Assembly: GCF_024721315.2 (NCBI RefSeq)
Contig: NZ_JANFAK020000019.1
Span: forward strand, 1 to 64,000
Direction: 5' to 3'
DNA length: 64,000 bases
From: Streptomyces sp. Isolate_45
GTDB lineage: Bacteria; Actinomycetota; Actinomycetes; Streptomycetales; Streptomycetaceae
Shown here: positions 11,277 through 20,361 of the stretch, in pieces
How the letters are laid out: each line of letters opens with the position of its first letter
How positions within the stretch are numbered: the first letter of the stretch is position 1
The notes under the pieces: generated by a model
Told to the model about the DNA's origin: nothing
The model's database searches: none
Seen by the model: the letters and a program-made list of their open reading frames with translations, nothing else
Program-made: the position numbers and the translations under genes

Positions 11277-11365
11277 CGGGCCGGTGGTGCGGTGTCGGGC
11301 CGGTGGTGGTCGGTATCGGGCCGGTGGTGCGGACGGGCCTGTGGTGGTCGGTGTCCGGCCGGCCG
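11277..11365. repeat. Degenerate direct repeats, CGGGCCGGTGGTG unit
   Basis: Four copies of a CGGGCC(G/T)GTGGTG unit start at about 11277, 11296, 11317 and 11334 with 17-21 bp periodicity. They begin just after the Thg1-like stop codon. No coding function is apparent. Confidence 0.6.
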
Positions 11366-11447
11366 GGCGCTGGTGGAAGGCCCGCCGCCGCCGGGTGCGG
11401 TGACGGGCACCGGCGGGCCGCCGCACTCCGTACGGCGGCCCGCCGGA

Positions 11448-11681
11448 CTACCGGGGGGACGGGGTCTGCTGGGTCACCTCGTCACGGATGAGGTAACGGT
11501 GCTGCTCGTAGACGAGACGGGCGTCGTCGCTGGGAAGCGGATCGCTCCGCAGGCCGCAGGCGCAGGTCACGGTGGTGAGGCCGGACAAGGGCTGGTGTGC
11601 CTGACCGAGGCTCTCCGGGTAACTGTCACCCTGGTGGTTTTCGAGGCGGAGACGATGACGGGAGGCAGGGGGCTTGCTCAT
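11448..11681 (-). CDS. Small conserved-looking hypothetical protein
   Basis: A 77-residue hydrophilic protein (MSKPPASRHRLRLENHQ...). A CACG motif sits near the middle and it ends in a charged helix (ARLVYEQHRYLIRDEV). Codon use matches the neighbours. I do not recognise a domain. The single Cys pair might bind a metal, but there is no second pair. The Shine-Dalgarno signal is weak (GATGGG). It is downstream of and codirectional with the VOC gene, but about 190 nt away. Confidence 0.55.
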   Translation of the reverse strand: MSKPPASRHRLRLENHQGDSYPESLGQAHQPLSGLTTVTCACGLRSDPLPSDDARLVYEQHRYLIRDEVTQQTPSPR

Positions 11682-11872
11682 GGACCCATCATCGCTGCTG
11701 GGACGCCCGGGTACCGGCTGCGGCTCGGTCGTGCACGCCGAGCGGCGGCACCATCCCCCTCCGCGGACGGGGTCGGCGAGGCCCGCGCCGGGGAGGCCGG
11801 TCCCGGCGAACGGGAGGGTCGCGGGGGACCCTGACGGCGCGGGCTCGACCGAAATGGCTCGAAGACGACGGC

Positions 11873-12253
11873 TCAGCCGCCGTACGGGCGGGTGATGATT
11901 TCCATCCAGTGGCCGGAGGGGTCCGGGAAGTAGACGCCGCGGCCGCCGTCGTTGTGGTTGATCTCGCCCGGCCGCTTGCCGTGCGGGTCGGCGAAGAACG
12001 GAATTCCCGCCGCTCGGATCCTCTCGAACGCCGAGTCGAACTCCTCCTCCGGGATCAGGAACGCGTAGTGCTGCGCCGCGATGGACCCGGCGGGGATGGT
12101 CGCGAAGTCCAGGGTGACCCCGTTGCCGGTTTCCACCGCGATGAACGGGCCCCATTCGGCGCCGACTTCGAGACCGAGGATGTGCGCCAGGAAGGTGGCG
12201 GACTCCCGGTTGTCACGGGAGTGGATGATCGTGTGATTGAGCTGGACCGACAT
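11873..12253 (-). CDS. VOC-superfamily (glyoxalase/bleomycin-resistance fold) protein
   Basis: A 126-residue protein with two beta-alpha-beta-beta-beta halves (QLNHTIIHSRDNRESATFLA and HYAFLIPEEEFDSAFERI). It ends with the typical YFPDPSGHWMEI. Metal ligands of the glyoxalase type are plausible at H8 and the E of HWMEI. ATG 12253 is chosen over 12271 because GGAGG lies 9 nt upstream of 12253 and inside the longer alternative. Members are dioxygenases, lyases or resistance proteins; this one cannot be assigned. Confidence 0.85.
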   Translation of the reverse strand: MSVQLNHTIIHSRDNRESATFLAHILGLEVGAEWGPFIAVETGNGVTLDFATIPAGSIAAQHYAFLIPEEEFDSAFERIRAAGIPFFADPHGKRPGEINHNDGGRGVYFPDPSGHWMEIITRPYGG

Positions 12254-12516
12254 GAGTGAATGCCTCCGCAAGGCATGTCACGGACACCTCCATGCCTCAC
12301 CCGGTCGGTGACCGACACGCGATGCCGTCGGACCGACCTTAGGCGGCACCTCCAGGTGAAGTCCAGGGATATCGATCCGTCGAACCCCTCCCCCCCCAGG
12401 GCCTCCGTGTCGCGCGGACATGATCCAAGCCGTCCGTGCGCAGGCCCCGACGTCGGAGCGACGCCTAAGCTGCCCTCCGTACGGATGATCGCCAACTGCC
12501 TTCGGGGGGACGCAAG

Positions 12517-13425
12517 ATGACATCTGGAACGCCGCCGCACGAAGGGGCGCACACGCCGGCCACCATCCGACAGCTGTGGCAGCTGCTCGAACCGATCCAT
12601 GCCCTCGTCTACTTCGCTCCAGAGTCCTACGACGAGGCGGGCTCCCTCGGCTACGACACCGCTGAACGGTGGCCCCTCTACTTCGCCTTTCGCGCCGCGC
12701 CCCTCGGGGAGGTGGCCCCCGCGTTGGTCACCTCCCTCTTCTACAGCTTCACCCCGTCCATGGTGGAGACCTACGTGGCTCAGGCATGGCACACCGCCCC
12801 GGCCGAGCGGGTCCTCACGGCTCGGGCGAGCGCCGTCGACAGGGCCTTGCGCTCCGTGCTCGGTGGCCGGATCGACTCCCCGGAGCTGGCGGAGGCCGCC
12901 CAGCTCGCCCGCGGAGCGGCCGAGGCCACCCCGACCGCGGGCTGGCCGCTGGCCGCGGCCAACGCCGCACTGCCCTGGCCGGAGACCCCGCACGGGGTGC
13001 TCTGGCACGCGGCGACGATCCTTCGCGAGCACCGCGGCGACGGCCACCTCGCCGCCCTGCAGGCGCACCACCTCGACGCGGTCGAATCGTTGGTGCTCCA
13101 GGCCGGCGTCGGTGCTGCCCCGGTGGCGGCCTTCGAGAACCGGCGCTGGTCCGCGCGGGAGTGGGGCGCGGCCCGGGACCGGCTCGCCGCCCGAGGGCTG
13201 CTGGCCGAGGACGCCTCGGCCACCGAGGCGGGTCTCGCCCTGCGCACCGCCGTCGAGCGGCTGACCGAGGAACTCGCCGCCGCTCCGTGGGCCGGGCTGA
13301 CGGCGGGAGAGACGGCACGACTCGCGGAACTGCTCCTGCCTCCCGTACTCGATGTCGTGGGGACCGGACTGCTGCCGACCCAGGGCACCCTCGGCATCGG
13401 AATGAAGTACGACTACGCGAACTGA
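12517..13425 (+). CDS. SCO6745-family protein
   Basis: A 302-residue member of the actinobacterial SCO6745 family. The N-terminus has the characteristic LWQLLEPIHALVYFAPES. It continues with FAFRAAPLGEVAPALVTSLFYSFTP and a C-terminal winged-helix-like segment (NRRWSAREWGAARDRLAARGLLAEDA). The family has an HTH/MarR-like end but no proven function. The start is supported by GGGGGA before the ATG. It is divergent from the VOC gene across a 263-bp region in which I see nothing else definite. Confidence 0.8.
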   Translation: MTSGTPPHEGAHTPATIRQLWQLLEPIHALVYFAPESYDEAGSLGYDTAERWPLYFAFRAAPLGEVAPALVTSLFYSFTPSMVETYVAQAWHTAPAERVLTARASAVDRALRSVLGGRIDSPELAEAAQLARGAAEATPTAGWPLAAANAALPWPETPHGVLWHAATILREHRGDGHLAALQAHHLDAVESLVLQAGVGAAPVAAFENRRWSAREWGAARDRLAARGLLAEDASATEAGLALRTAVERLTEELAAAPWAGLTAGETARLAELLLPPVLDVVGTGLLPTQGTLGIGMKYDYAN

Positions 13426-13477
13426 CCCTCCGCACGGCCCTACCCGTCCCTTTCCCGCCTGAGCCGCGCCGTGACCG

Positions 13478-15871
13478 TTACCCCAGACGGACCACCACCT
13501 GCTGAGTGGACCCGGCTGTCGCGTTGAGGCTCCCGAACTCGATCCGCAGCCGGGTTCCCGTGACCGCCGAGACCACGCTCGGCGGCCGGGACAACACCGC
13601 CGCGACCGGCCGGTGCCACACGAGGGTCAGCGCCCCCAGTGTCCGGGTGGGGTCCGCGACGCACAGGGAGGCGGTGCCGTCGCCCCTCAGCCGCAGCACG
13701 ACCGAACAAGGACCGTCGACCTCCAACGGGCCGACGGCGCCGGCCTGCCAGAAGTTGACGCCGGTGAAGCCGAGCGAGGCGACGGACACCCCCTGGCCCG
13801 CCGCGGAATTGGCGAGCGGCGTCAGCCATGCCGACGCGGCGGACCGTGCCGCCGTCTGCGCCGCGCTCGCCCCGGGCAGCAACTGGTACAGGTACCGGGC
13901 GTCGACCGGGTCCCTGCCGTGGTCGTACCAGAGGGTGGCGTAGCGCCGGGTCAGCGAGGTCGTCGACCCGCCCCGGTTGATGTCGCTCCACCGGCCGCCG
14001 CGGTCCTCCCGCAGGGCCTTGAAGGAACCCGGCCCGTGCAGGACGTACCCGCCGAAGCCGGCCAGATGGGCCCAGCCCGGGGCCGCGAAGGCCCCCGACC
14101 AACCGGACCGGGCCGGCTGGACGATGCCACCGATGGTCAGGGCGTGGGTGCCCGCCGCGCCCAGGTTGCGATTGTCGACCACCGACTCCACCGGGACACC
14201 GTCGGACGCGCGGATGCCCGCCCCCAGGCAGACGACCGTATCCGAGAGGAAGAACCAGGACTTGCGGGCTTCGAGCGTGCTGCCCAAGCCCCGCAGGTGC
14301 TGACCCACCGATGCGAACTCCCCGTCGGTGCTGCCGCCCACCCAGGTGGCGTCCGGCCGTGGGGAGCCCCAGTCACCTCCCGCCCCGTCGGCGAGGATCT
14401 TGCGGACCACCGTCGTGCCCGGCAGCCGGAGGGGATCGACCGTGGGCCAGAAGGCGTCGGAATACTGGCCGTTGCCGTACGTCGAACCCCACCAGGAGAG
14501 CATTCCGCTCCCGGTGTGCCAGCCTCGCAGGTGCTCACCGTTGCCCGTTTCGTAGTGGGCGATCCGCCGCGAGGCCATGGACAGGGAAGCGGCCCAGCCC
14601 GGCCGCCGGTGCGTCACCCGGTCCATCGAGGCGAAGATCCGGTGACCGACCGGCTCCGGCGCGGCCGGCACCGTGGCGTCGGCCTGGAGTTCGGCGAGCC
14701 GGGCGAGAGCGGACAGCCCGAGCGTCCTGTCCGCCAAGGGACGGCTGTAGTAGGCGCGGTCCGTCCATCCCTTCACCAGTCCCCGCCAGCGGATCCGCTC
14801 GGTTGCGCTCGCCCCCTCGGCGAGCAGCAGGATCCCGGCCAGCACGGCGTGGCCCCGGGTGTGGTCGTCCTGCTGGACCTGCCGGGCGTCCGCGACGAGC
14901 AGCCCCCGGCTCACGGCCCGCCCCGATACGGAGTCCATGACCAGCCCGTTGAAGAGGAAGGGCGCCCAGGCCCGTTCCACGGCATCCAGGACGGTCCGTG
15001 CCCCGGGATCCGTGATCTGCCACGGGGTGTCCTTCAGGAGGGCGAACAGCATGCCCAGCCCGCCGAGGAACACCGCACCGTACGTGCCCGTGTAGGGCAC
15101 CCACGTGTGCTGGACGAAGGAACCGTCCCGGTACAGTCCGTCGCCCGTGGTGACGTACGGGAAGACGGGGGAGAGGGCATCCCGTGCCAGGGCCGTCTTC
15201 GCGTCGTCCGCGCCGACCACCCCGCGCAGGGCCAGCACCCGGCACAGGTCCACCCGGTTGGCGCCCGTGCTGGTACCGCTGTACGAGGCGACGGCGGAGT
15301 CCGGCACGAAATGGTCCACGGCCGCGCAGGACCGGGCGAGGCGGTCCGCGCCCAGCCGCTCGTACAGCAGGACGCACAGGTCCAGCAGCGCCTGAGGGGC
15401 GCCGATCTGCCAGCAGTACCAGTTGCCGTACCGCACCTGACCCGCGTGGTAGACCTCCGAGTGCAGGTGGTCCACTCCGGCCAGCAGAGACGACAGCAGC
15501 CCGCTGTCCCCGGTGAGACCGGTTCCGGGACGCAGGAAGGCCTCCGCCATCGTCCGGAGCCGGTAGTAGCTCTGCATCATCTTCTCGGGGTCGGTGGCGA
15601 ATCCGAGATCCGGCCAGAGCGAGCCGGGCGAAGGCGCCATGGTGGCGGCCCACCCGCCCGCCTGTTCACCGAGCTCCGTGAGCCGTGACCGGAACGACTC
15701 CTCCGCGGCGGGGAATCCGCCACCCAGGAGGAGGCCGCGCCAGGTCGCACGCATCGTCTCGTGGACGTCACCCGCGGGCCCGGCACCCGCTCGTTCCACG
15801 GGCCCGCCGAACACCAGCGCACCCCCACCCGCCGCAGAAAGGAAGGAACGCCTGCTCCACACCCTGTTCAC
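13478..15871 (-). CDS. Tat-exported polysaccharide lyase family 8 (hyaluronate/chondroitin/xanthan lyase type)
   Basis: A 797-residue extracellular lyase that cleaves uronic-acid polysaccharides by beta-elimination. The Tat signal is WSRRSFLSAAGGGALVFGG (5-23). The alpha/alpha-toroid domain carries WYCWQIGAPQALLDLCVLL. TGANRVD supplies the catalytic Asn, and FVQHTWVPYTGTYG the His and Tyr. C-terminal beta-sandwich domains follow. Length and motif order fit PL8. The specific glycan cannot be decided. It is last in a minus-strand operon with an oxidoreductase, a DUF993 protein and a sugar isomerase (60-nt gap), which suggests that products are imported and degraded by those enzymes. Confidence 0.9.
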   Translation of the reverse strand: MNRVWSRRSFLSAAGGGALVFGGPVERAGAGPAGDVHETMRATWRGLLLGGGFPAAEESFRSRLTELGEQAGGWAATMAPSPGSLWPDLGFATDPEKMMQSYYRLRTMAEAFLRPGTGLTGDSGLLSSLLAGVDHLHSEVYHAGQVRYGNWYCWQIGAPQALLDLCVLLYERLGADRLARSCAAVDHFVPDSAVASYSGTSTGANRVDLCRVLALRGVVGADDAKTALARDALSPVFPYVTTGDGLYRDGSFVQHTWVPYTGTYGAVFLGGLGMLFALLKDTPWQITDPGARTVLDAVERAWAPFLFNGLVMDSVSGRAVSRGLLVADARQVQQDDHTRGHAVLAGILLLAEGASATERIRWRGLVKGWTDRAYYSRPLADRTLGLSALARLAELQADATVPAAPEPVGHRIFASMDRVTHRRPGWAASLSMASRRIAHYETGNGEHLRGWHTGSGMLSWWGSTYGNGQYSDAFWPTVDPLRLPGTTVVRKILADGAGGDWGSPRPDATWVGGSTDGEFASVGQHLRGLGSTLEARKSWFFLSDTVVCLGAGIRASDGVPVESVVDNRNLGAAGTHALTIGGIVQPARSGWSGAFAAPGWAHLAGFGGYVLHGPGSFKALREDRGGRWSDINRGGSTTSLTRRYATLWYDHGRDPVDARYLYQLLPGASAAQTAARSAASAWLTPLANSAAGQGVSVASLGFTGVNFWQAGAVGPLEVDGPCSVVLRLRGDGTASLCVADPTRTLGALTLVWHRPVAAVLSRPPSVVSAVTGTRLRIEFGSLNATAGSTQQVVVRLG

Positions 15872-15931
15872 CGCAACCTCCTCGTCCTGTCCGTACCGTT
15901 CCCGGTGTCACCGCACGGTCCCGCTCGCCGC

Positions 15932-16771
15932 CTACTCGACGTGTCGCCGATAGCGCTCGACCACCTCCTTGAGCACCTCGGAGCCGTCCCGCGCCCACAG
16001 ACCCGGATGGAAGATCTCCACCTCCACCGGTCCCCGGTAGCCCGCCGCGTCGGCCAGCTGCCGGAACCCGCGCAGGTCGACGCAGCCGTCGCCCAGCTGC
16101 CCCCGGCCGAGCAGTGCCCCCTCGGGGAGCGGGGTCACCCAGTCCGCCAACTGGACCGACGCGAGCCGTCCGCCGGCACCGGCCCGCCGCAGATCACCGG
16201 ACAGCCGCTCGTCCCACCACAGGTGGTAGGAGTCGGCGACGACCCCCACCCGCTCCGCGGGGAACTCCTCGGCGATGTCGAGGGCCTGGCCGAGGGTGGA
16301 GACCACGCAGCGGTCGGAGGCGAACATCGGATGAAGCGGCTCGATCCCGAGCCGCACACCGAACCCGGCGGCCCACGGGGCCAGATCGCCGAGCACGTCG
16401 ACGACCCGTCGGCGTGCTCCCACCAGGTCACCGTCCCCTGCGGGAAGACCCCCCGCGACCAGGACCAGGACGTCGGCCCCCAGCTCGGCGGCTTCCTCCA
16501 CCGCGCGCCGGTTGTCCTGGAGCGCCGCTGCCCGGCCCGCCGGGTCGGCGGCGGTGAAGAAGCCGCCCCGGCACAGCGAACTGACGCGCAGCCCCGCCCC
16601 GGAGACGAGCTTCGCGGTCTCCCGCACGCCGAACCCGCGTACCGGCTCCCGCCACAACCCCACCGCGCCCACTCCCGCCGCCGTGCACCCGGCGACGAGA
16701 TCGGGTAGCGACCACTGGCGGATCGTCTCCTGGTTGAGGCTGAGGCGGGCCGGAGCCTTCGCGCCGGTCAC
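15932..16771 (-). CDS. Sugar phosphate isomerase/epimerase (xylose isomerase-like TIM barrel)
   Basis: A 279-residue AP-endonuclease-2-like TIM barrel. Metal-binding residues lie in GIEPLHPMFASDR, VVADSYHLWWDE, SVQLADWV and VEVEIFHP. The family contains isomerases, epimerases and inosose dehydratases. GTG 16771 overlaps the stop of the DUF993 gene (GTGA). Start and stop overlaps run through three genes, so the operon is tightly coupled. It probably interconverts a keto sugar released from the PL8 substrate. Confidence 0.82.
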   Translation of the reverse strand: MTGAKAPARLSLNQETIRQWSLPDLVAGCTAAGVGAVGLWREPVRGFGVRETAKLVSGAGLRVSSLCRGGFFTAADPAGRAAALQDNRRAVEEAAELGADVLVLVAGGLPAGDGDLVGARRRVVDVLGDLAPWAAGFGVRLGIEPLHPMFASDRCVVSTLGQALDIAEEFPAERVGVVADSYHLWWDERLSGDLRRAGAGGRLASVQLADWVTPLPEGALLGRGQLGDGCVDLRGFRQLADAAGYRGPVEVEIFHPGLWARDGSEVLKEVVERYRRHVE

Positions 16772-17928
16772 GAGGTCACCCCGTGCAGGTGGAGGAGTCG
16801 GCGCATCCGGGCCTCGGCGAGTCCGGGATCGGGGAACAGGCCGAGCCGATCGGCCAGTTCGTAAGCGGTTGCCAGGTGGGGGAGGGAGCGGGCCGAGTGG
16901 AGCCCGGCCACCATCGTGAAATGGTTTTGATGTCCCGCCAACCAGGCGAGCAGGACCACCCCCGTCTTGTAGTAGCGGGTGGGTGGTGCGAACAGGTGCC
17001 GGGCCAGGGGGACCGTCGGGTCCAGCAGTGCGCGGAAGCGCGCCGGGTTTCCCTGGTCGAGGGCCATCACGGCCCGGGCGGCGATCGGGGCGAGGGGATC
17101 GAAGACCCCCAGCAGAGCGTCGCTGGCCAGCTGTCCGTCCCCCGCGATGAGCTCGGGATAGTGGTGGTCGTCGCCGGTGTAGCAGCGGACCCCTGCCGGC
17201 AGTCGCCGCCTGATCTCCACCTCCCGTTCCGCGTCCAGCAGGGAGACCTTGATGCCGTCCACCTTCTCGGGAAACTCGGAGACGATCTTCAGGAAGACCT
17301 CCACGGCCGCGTCCTGGTCCTCGTGGCCCCAGTAACCCGCCAGCTCGGGGTCGAACATCGGCCCCAGCCAGTGCAACACGACCGGTTGGGCGCTCTGCCG
17401 GAGCAGTGAGCCGTACACCTCCAGGTAGTCCTCGGGGCCGCGGGCGGTCGCGGCCAGGGCCCGCGACGCCATCAGGACGGCCCGGGCGTCGCACGCCTCG
17501 GTGTGGGCGAGCTGTTCCTCGTACGCACCGGTGATGGCGGCGAGGGAATGCGGTTTCCCCGGGGGGAGCTGGTCCGTTCCCGCCCCGCACACGATCCGGC
17601 CTCCCACGGCGTGGGCCTCGGCGGCCGAGCGCCGGATCAACTCCGCCGCCACCGGCCAGTCGAGGCCCATTCCGCGCTGGGCGGTGTCCATGGCCTCCGC
17701 CACTCCGAGCCCCTGCTCCCACAGGCGGTGCCGGAACGCCAGTGTGCCCTCCCAGTCGATCACCGGGTGGCTGTCCGCCGACGCGGCGAGCGGGTCGGCC
17801 ACGACATGGGCCGCCGCGTGGAACACACGGGTGCGGGCCGGGCCCGAGACCAGGGGTGGCAGCGGCGCGGTGTTGGGCCGGTGCAGCCGCAACGCACCAT
17901 CCGCGGAGGGGAGCCGGATGCCGTTCAC
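16768..17928 (-). CDS. DUF993 family TIM-barrel protein (DapA-superfamily-like)
   Basis: A 386-residue protein of the DUF993 family, distantly related to the dihydrodipicolinate synthase superfamily. The GIKVSLLD segment (KVDGIKVSLLDAE) is positioned like the Schiff-base Lys strand of DapA-type aldolases. The conserved RCYTGDDHHYPELIAGD and RYYKTGVVLLAWLAGHQNHF segments follow. No member has a firm reaction known to me. Placed between a Gfo/Idh/MocA dehydrogenase and a sugar isomerase, an aldolase or dehydratase step on a 3-keto sugar acid is a reasonable inference. GTG 17928 overlaps the upstream stop by 4 bp. Confidence 0.75.
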   Translation of the reverse strand: MNGIRLPSADGALRLHRPNTAPLPPLVSGPARTRVFHAAAHVVADPLAASADSHPVIDWEGTLAFRHRLWEQGLGVAEAMDTAQRGMGLDWPVAAELIRRSAAEAHAVGGRIVCGAGTDQLPPGKPHSLAAITGAYEEQLAHTEACDARAVLMASRALAATARGPEDYLEVYGSLLRQSAQPVVLHWLGPMFDPELAGYWGHEDQDAAVEVFLKIVSEFPEKVDGIKVSLLDAEREVEIRRRLPAGVRCYTGDDHHYPELIAGDGQLASDALLGVFDPLAPIAARAVMALDQGNPARFRALLDPTVPLARHLFAPPTRYYKTGVVLLAWLAGHQNHFTMVAGLHSARSLPHLATAYELADRLGLFPDPGLAEARMRRLLHLHGVTS

Positions 17929-19076
17929 AAGATCACCTCGGGCACCGCGAGCCGCCGCCCTTCGGCAGAGGACCGTAGGCCGAGCCGGGCCAGCTGTACC
18001 CCGCGGGCTCCCGCGAGCAGGTCCCACCGCCAGGGCTCGTCCCGCACGACGTGACGCAGGAAGAGTTCCCACTGGGCCTTGAATCCGTTGTCCGGTGGGC
18101 TGTTGTCCGGAACCTCCTGCCACTGGGCTCGGAAGGGTTCGGCCTGTGGAAGATCCGGATTCCACACCGGCTTCGGCGTCGCGACGCGGTGCTGGATCCG
18201 GCAGCCCCGGAGGCCGGCGAGGGCCGATCCGTGCGTCCCGTCGACCTGGAACTCCACCAGCTCGTCGCGGTGCACCCGCACCGTCCAGGAGGAGTTGATC
18301 TGGGCGACGGCGCCGCCCTCCAACTCGAAGATGCCGTAGGCGGCGTCGTCCGCGGTGGCCTCGTACGGCTTGCCCTCCTCGTCCCAACGGCGGGCGATGT
18401 GGGTCCGGGCGAGAGCCTGCACCGTACGCACCCGGCCGAAGAGTTCGTGCAGCAGGTACTCCCAGTGCGGGAACATGTCGGCCACGATCCCCCCGCCGTC
18501 CTGCGACCGGTAGTTCCAGGACGGGCGCTGCGCGGTCTGCCAGTCCCCCTCGAACACCCAGTAGCCGAACTCCCCCCGCACGGAGAGGACCTCTCCGAAG
18601 AAGCCCCCCTCGATCAAGCGCTTGAGCTTCAGCAGGCCCGGCAGGAAGAGCTTGTCCTGCACCACGCCGTGCTTGACCCCGGCCGCCTCGGCGAGCCGGG
18701 CCAGCTCCAACGACGACTCGAAGGTGAGCGCGGTCGGCTTCTCGCAGTAGACGTGCTTCCCGGCGGCGATGGCCCGGCGGACCGCCGGCTCGCGGGCGCC
18801 GGTCACCTGGGCGTCGAAGTAGATCTCCACCGCGGGATCCGCCAGTACGGCCCCCAGGTCGGTGCTGAAGTGTTCCAGGCCGTGCCGCTCGGCGATGGCA
18901 CGCAGCGCCGTTTCCCGGCGGCCGACCAGAACCGGCTCCGGCCAGATCACCGACCCGTCCCCGAGGGCGAGTCCGCCCTGCTCGCGCAGCGCGAGCAGGG
19001 ACCGGACCAGATGCTGCCGGTATCCCATCCGTCCGGTCACGCCGTTCATGGCGATCTTGATCGTCCTGCGTTTCAC
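17925..19076 (-). CDS. Gfo/Idh/MocA family sugar oxidoreductase
   Basis: A 383-residue NAD(P)-dependent dehydrogenase. The Rossmann motif is IAMNGVTGRMGYRQHLV. The conserved EKP active-site motif is HVYCEKPTALTF. The C-terminal alpha/beta substrate domain contains DGGGIVADMFPHWEYLL, with the candidate catalytic Asp and His. It is the first gene of the PL8 operon. Its promoter faces that of a LacI regulator across a region with two LacI-type operators, so the whole operon is probably repressed without its sugar. Confidence 0.87.
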   Translation of the reverse strand: MKRRTIKIAMNGVTGRMGYRQHLVRSLLALREQGGLALGDGSVIWPEPVLVGRRETALRAIAERHGLEHFSTDLGAVLADPAVEIYFDAQVTGAREPAVRRAIAAGKHVYCEKPTALTFESSLELARLAEAAGVKHGVVQDKLFLPGLLKLKRLIEGGFFGEVLSVRGEFGYWVFEGDWQTAQRPSWNYRSQDGGGIVADMFPHWEYLLHELFGRVRTVQALARTHIARRWDEEGKPYEATADDAAYGIFELEGGAVAQINSSWTVRVHRDELVEFQVDGTHGSALAGLRGCRIQHRVATPKPVWNPDLPQAEPFRAQWQEVPDNSPPDNGFKAQWELFLRHVVRDEPWRWDLLAGARGVQLARLGLRSSAEGRRLAVPEVIL

Positions 19077-19126
19077 GGGGCCCTCCGTCGGTTCGTCGCT
19101 GTTCCCATCGACATCCGCGCCACTGT

Positions 19127-19140
19127 AGAAAGCGCTTTCT
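19127..19140. promoter_or_regulatory. LacI-family operator 1
   Basis: AGAAAGCGCTTTCT is a perfect 14-bp palindrome centred on CG, typical for LacI/GalR-family regulators. It lies about 50 bp upstream of the oxidoreductase start. Confidence 0.75.
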
Positions 19141-19194
19141 CATCCACCAGGCTAGGACTCGCATCCATCTGCTGACAACCCTCGTTCGAGTGAT

Positions 19195-19208
19195 AGAAAG
19201 CGCTTGCT
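19195..19208. promoter_or_regulatory. LacI-family operator 2
   Basis: AGAAAGCGCTTGCT differs from operator 1 at one position. The two centres are 68 bp apart, which could allow looping and control of both divergent promoters. Confidence 0.65.
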
Positions 19209-19287
19209 GAATCCGTCATGATGGAGATCCACACCGGATGAGACGATGACCGGGGGCGGCCCGCGAGGGCAGAAGGAGAGGTTCGGC

Positions 19288-20361
19288 ATGGCGGTCACTC
19301 TGGCCGAGGTCGCGGCGCACGCAGGTGTATCGCCGGCCACGGTCTCGCGCGTACTGAACGGCGGCTACCCGGTGGCGGGCGGCACCCGAACCAGGGTGGA
19401 GCAGGCCGTCGAGCAACTGGGCTACGTGGCCAACGGCCCCGCCCGGGCGCTCGCCGCGGCCACCTCGGACCTGGTCGGCGTACTCGTGCACGATGTCGCC
19501 GACAGCTTCTTCGGTGTTCTGGCGGGCTCCCTCCAACGGGCCCTGGACCCGGCCGGCCGCGCGGAGCCGCGCCGCCTGGCCGTCGTCTGCAATACCGAGG
19601 GTGCCCCCGCCGCCGAGATCGCCTACCTCACCCTGTTGGAAGGGCAGCGGGCCGGGGGCGTGGTCCTCACCGGCGGGGCCGTCGAGGATCCGGACCACAT
19701 CGCCGCGCTCGCCGCCCGGGTCTCGCGGATAGCGGCCACCGGGGCGCCCGTGGTCCTCTGCGGCCGCCCGCCCCTGCCCGTCGACGCGGGGCTGCCCGTG
19801 GCCACCGTCGTGTTCGACGACCGGGGAGGAGCCTTCCGCCTCGCCGAGCACCTCCTGGCCCTCGGGCACCGTCGCATCGCCTACGTGGCAGGTCCGCCGG
19901 GTCTGAGCACCTCCCGTGAGCGCCTCGCCGGACACCGGGACGCGCTGGCGCGCCACGACCCGGCCCTGCCCGATACCTGCGCCCCGCTCACCGTGCACGC
20001 CGGATTCGAACGGTCCGCCGGCTATGACGCCGCCCGGGAGTTGCTCCGGCGCGCCGAGCCCTTCACCGCCGTCGCGTCCGCCAACGACGCGGTCGCGACG
20101 GGTGTCGTGGCCGCGCTGCGCGAAGCGGGCCTGCGCATCCCCGAGGACGTCTCCGTCGCCGGCTTCGACGATCTGCCGTTCTGTGTGGACACCTCTCCCG
20201 CGCTCACCACGGTGCGCGTGCCGCTTCGGGAAGCCGGGATACTCGCCGCGAACCTGGTGACCGGCCGCAGATCCCCACCCCCGGGCGGCATCACCACCCT
20301 GCCCACCGAGCTCATGGTGCGAGGCTCCACGGCCCCGCCACCCGAGGGGAGCAGGCCGTGA
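19288..20361 (+). CDS. LacI-family transcriptional regulator
   Basis: A 357-residue repressor. The N-terminal LacI helix-turn-helix and hinge are TLAEVAAHAGVSPATVSRVL (4-23) and further. The rest is a periplasmic-binding-protein-like sensor (FASANDAVATGVVAALREAG and FDDLPFCVDTSPALTTVRVP motifs). ATG 19288 has AAGGAGAG 7 nt upstream; a longer frame from 19246 lacks this. It likely binds the two AGAAAGCGCTTTCT-type sites in the divergent region and controls the PL8 operon. The stop overlaps the following isomerase start. Confidence 0.92.
   Translation: MAVTLAEVAAHAGVSPATVSRVLNGGYPVAGGTRTRVEQAVEQLGYVANGPARALAAATSDLVGVLVHDVADSFFGVLAGSLQRALDPAGRAEPRRLAVVCNTEGAPAAEIAYLTLLEGQRAGGVVLTGGAVEDPDHIAALAARVSRIAATGAPVVLCGRPPLPVDAGLPVATVVFDDRGGAFRLAEHLLALGHRRIAYVAGPPGLSTSRERLAGHRDALARHDPALPDTCAPLTVHAGFERSAGYDAARELLRRAEPFTAVASANDAVATGVVAALREAGLRIPEDVSVAGFDDLPFCVDTSPALTTVRVPLREAGILAANLVTGRRSPPPGGITTLPTELMVRGSTAPPPEGSRP

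Noticed and set aside
13613..15688. 691-codon open frame opposite the PL8 lyase
   Set aside because: Antisense shadow of a well-supported lyase; composition dominated by R, G, P and A.
15932..17722. A 596-residue fusion from the long frame covering the isomerase and part of DUF993
   Set aside because: The first half of that frame is antisense-like composition; the DUF993 frame is the real one there and the isomerase begins at GTG 16771.
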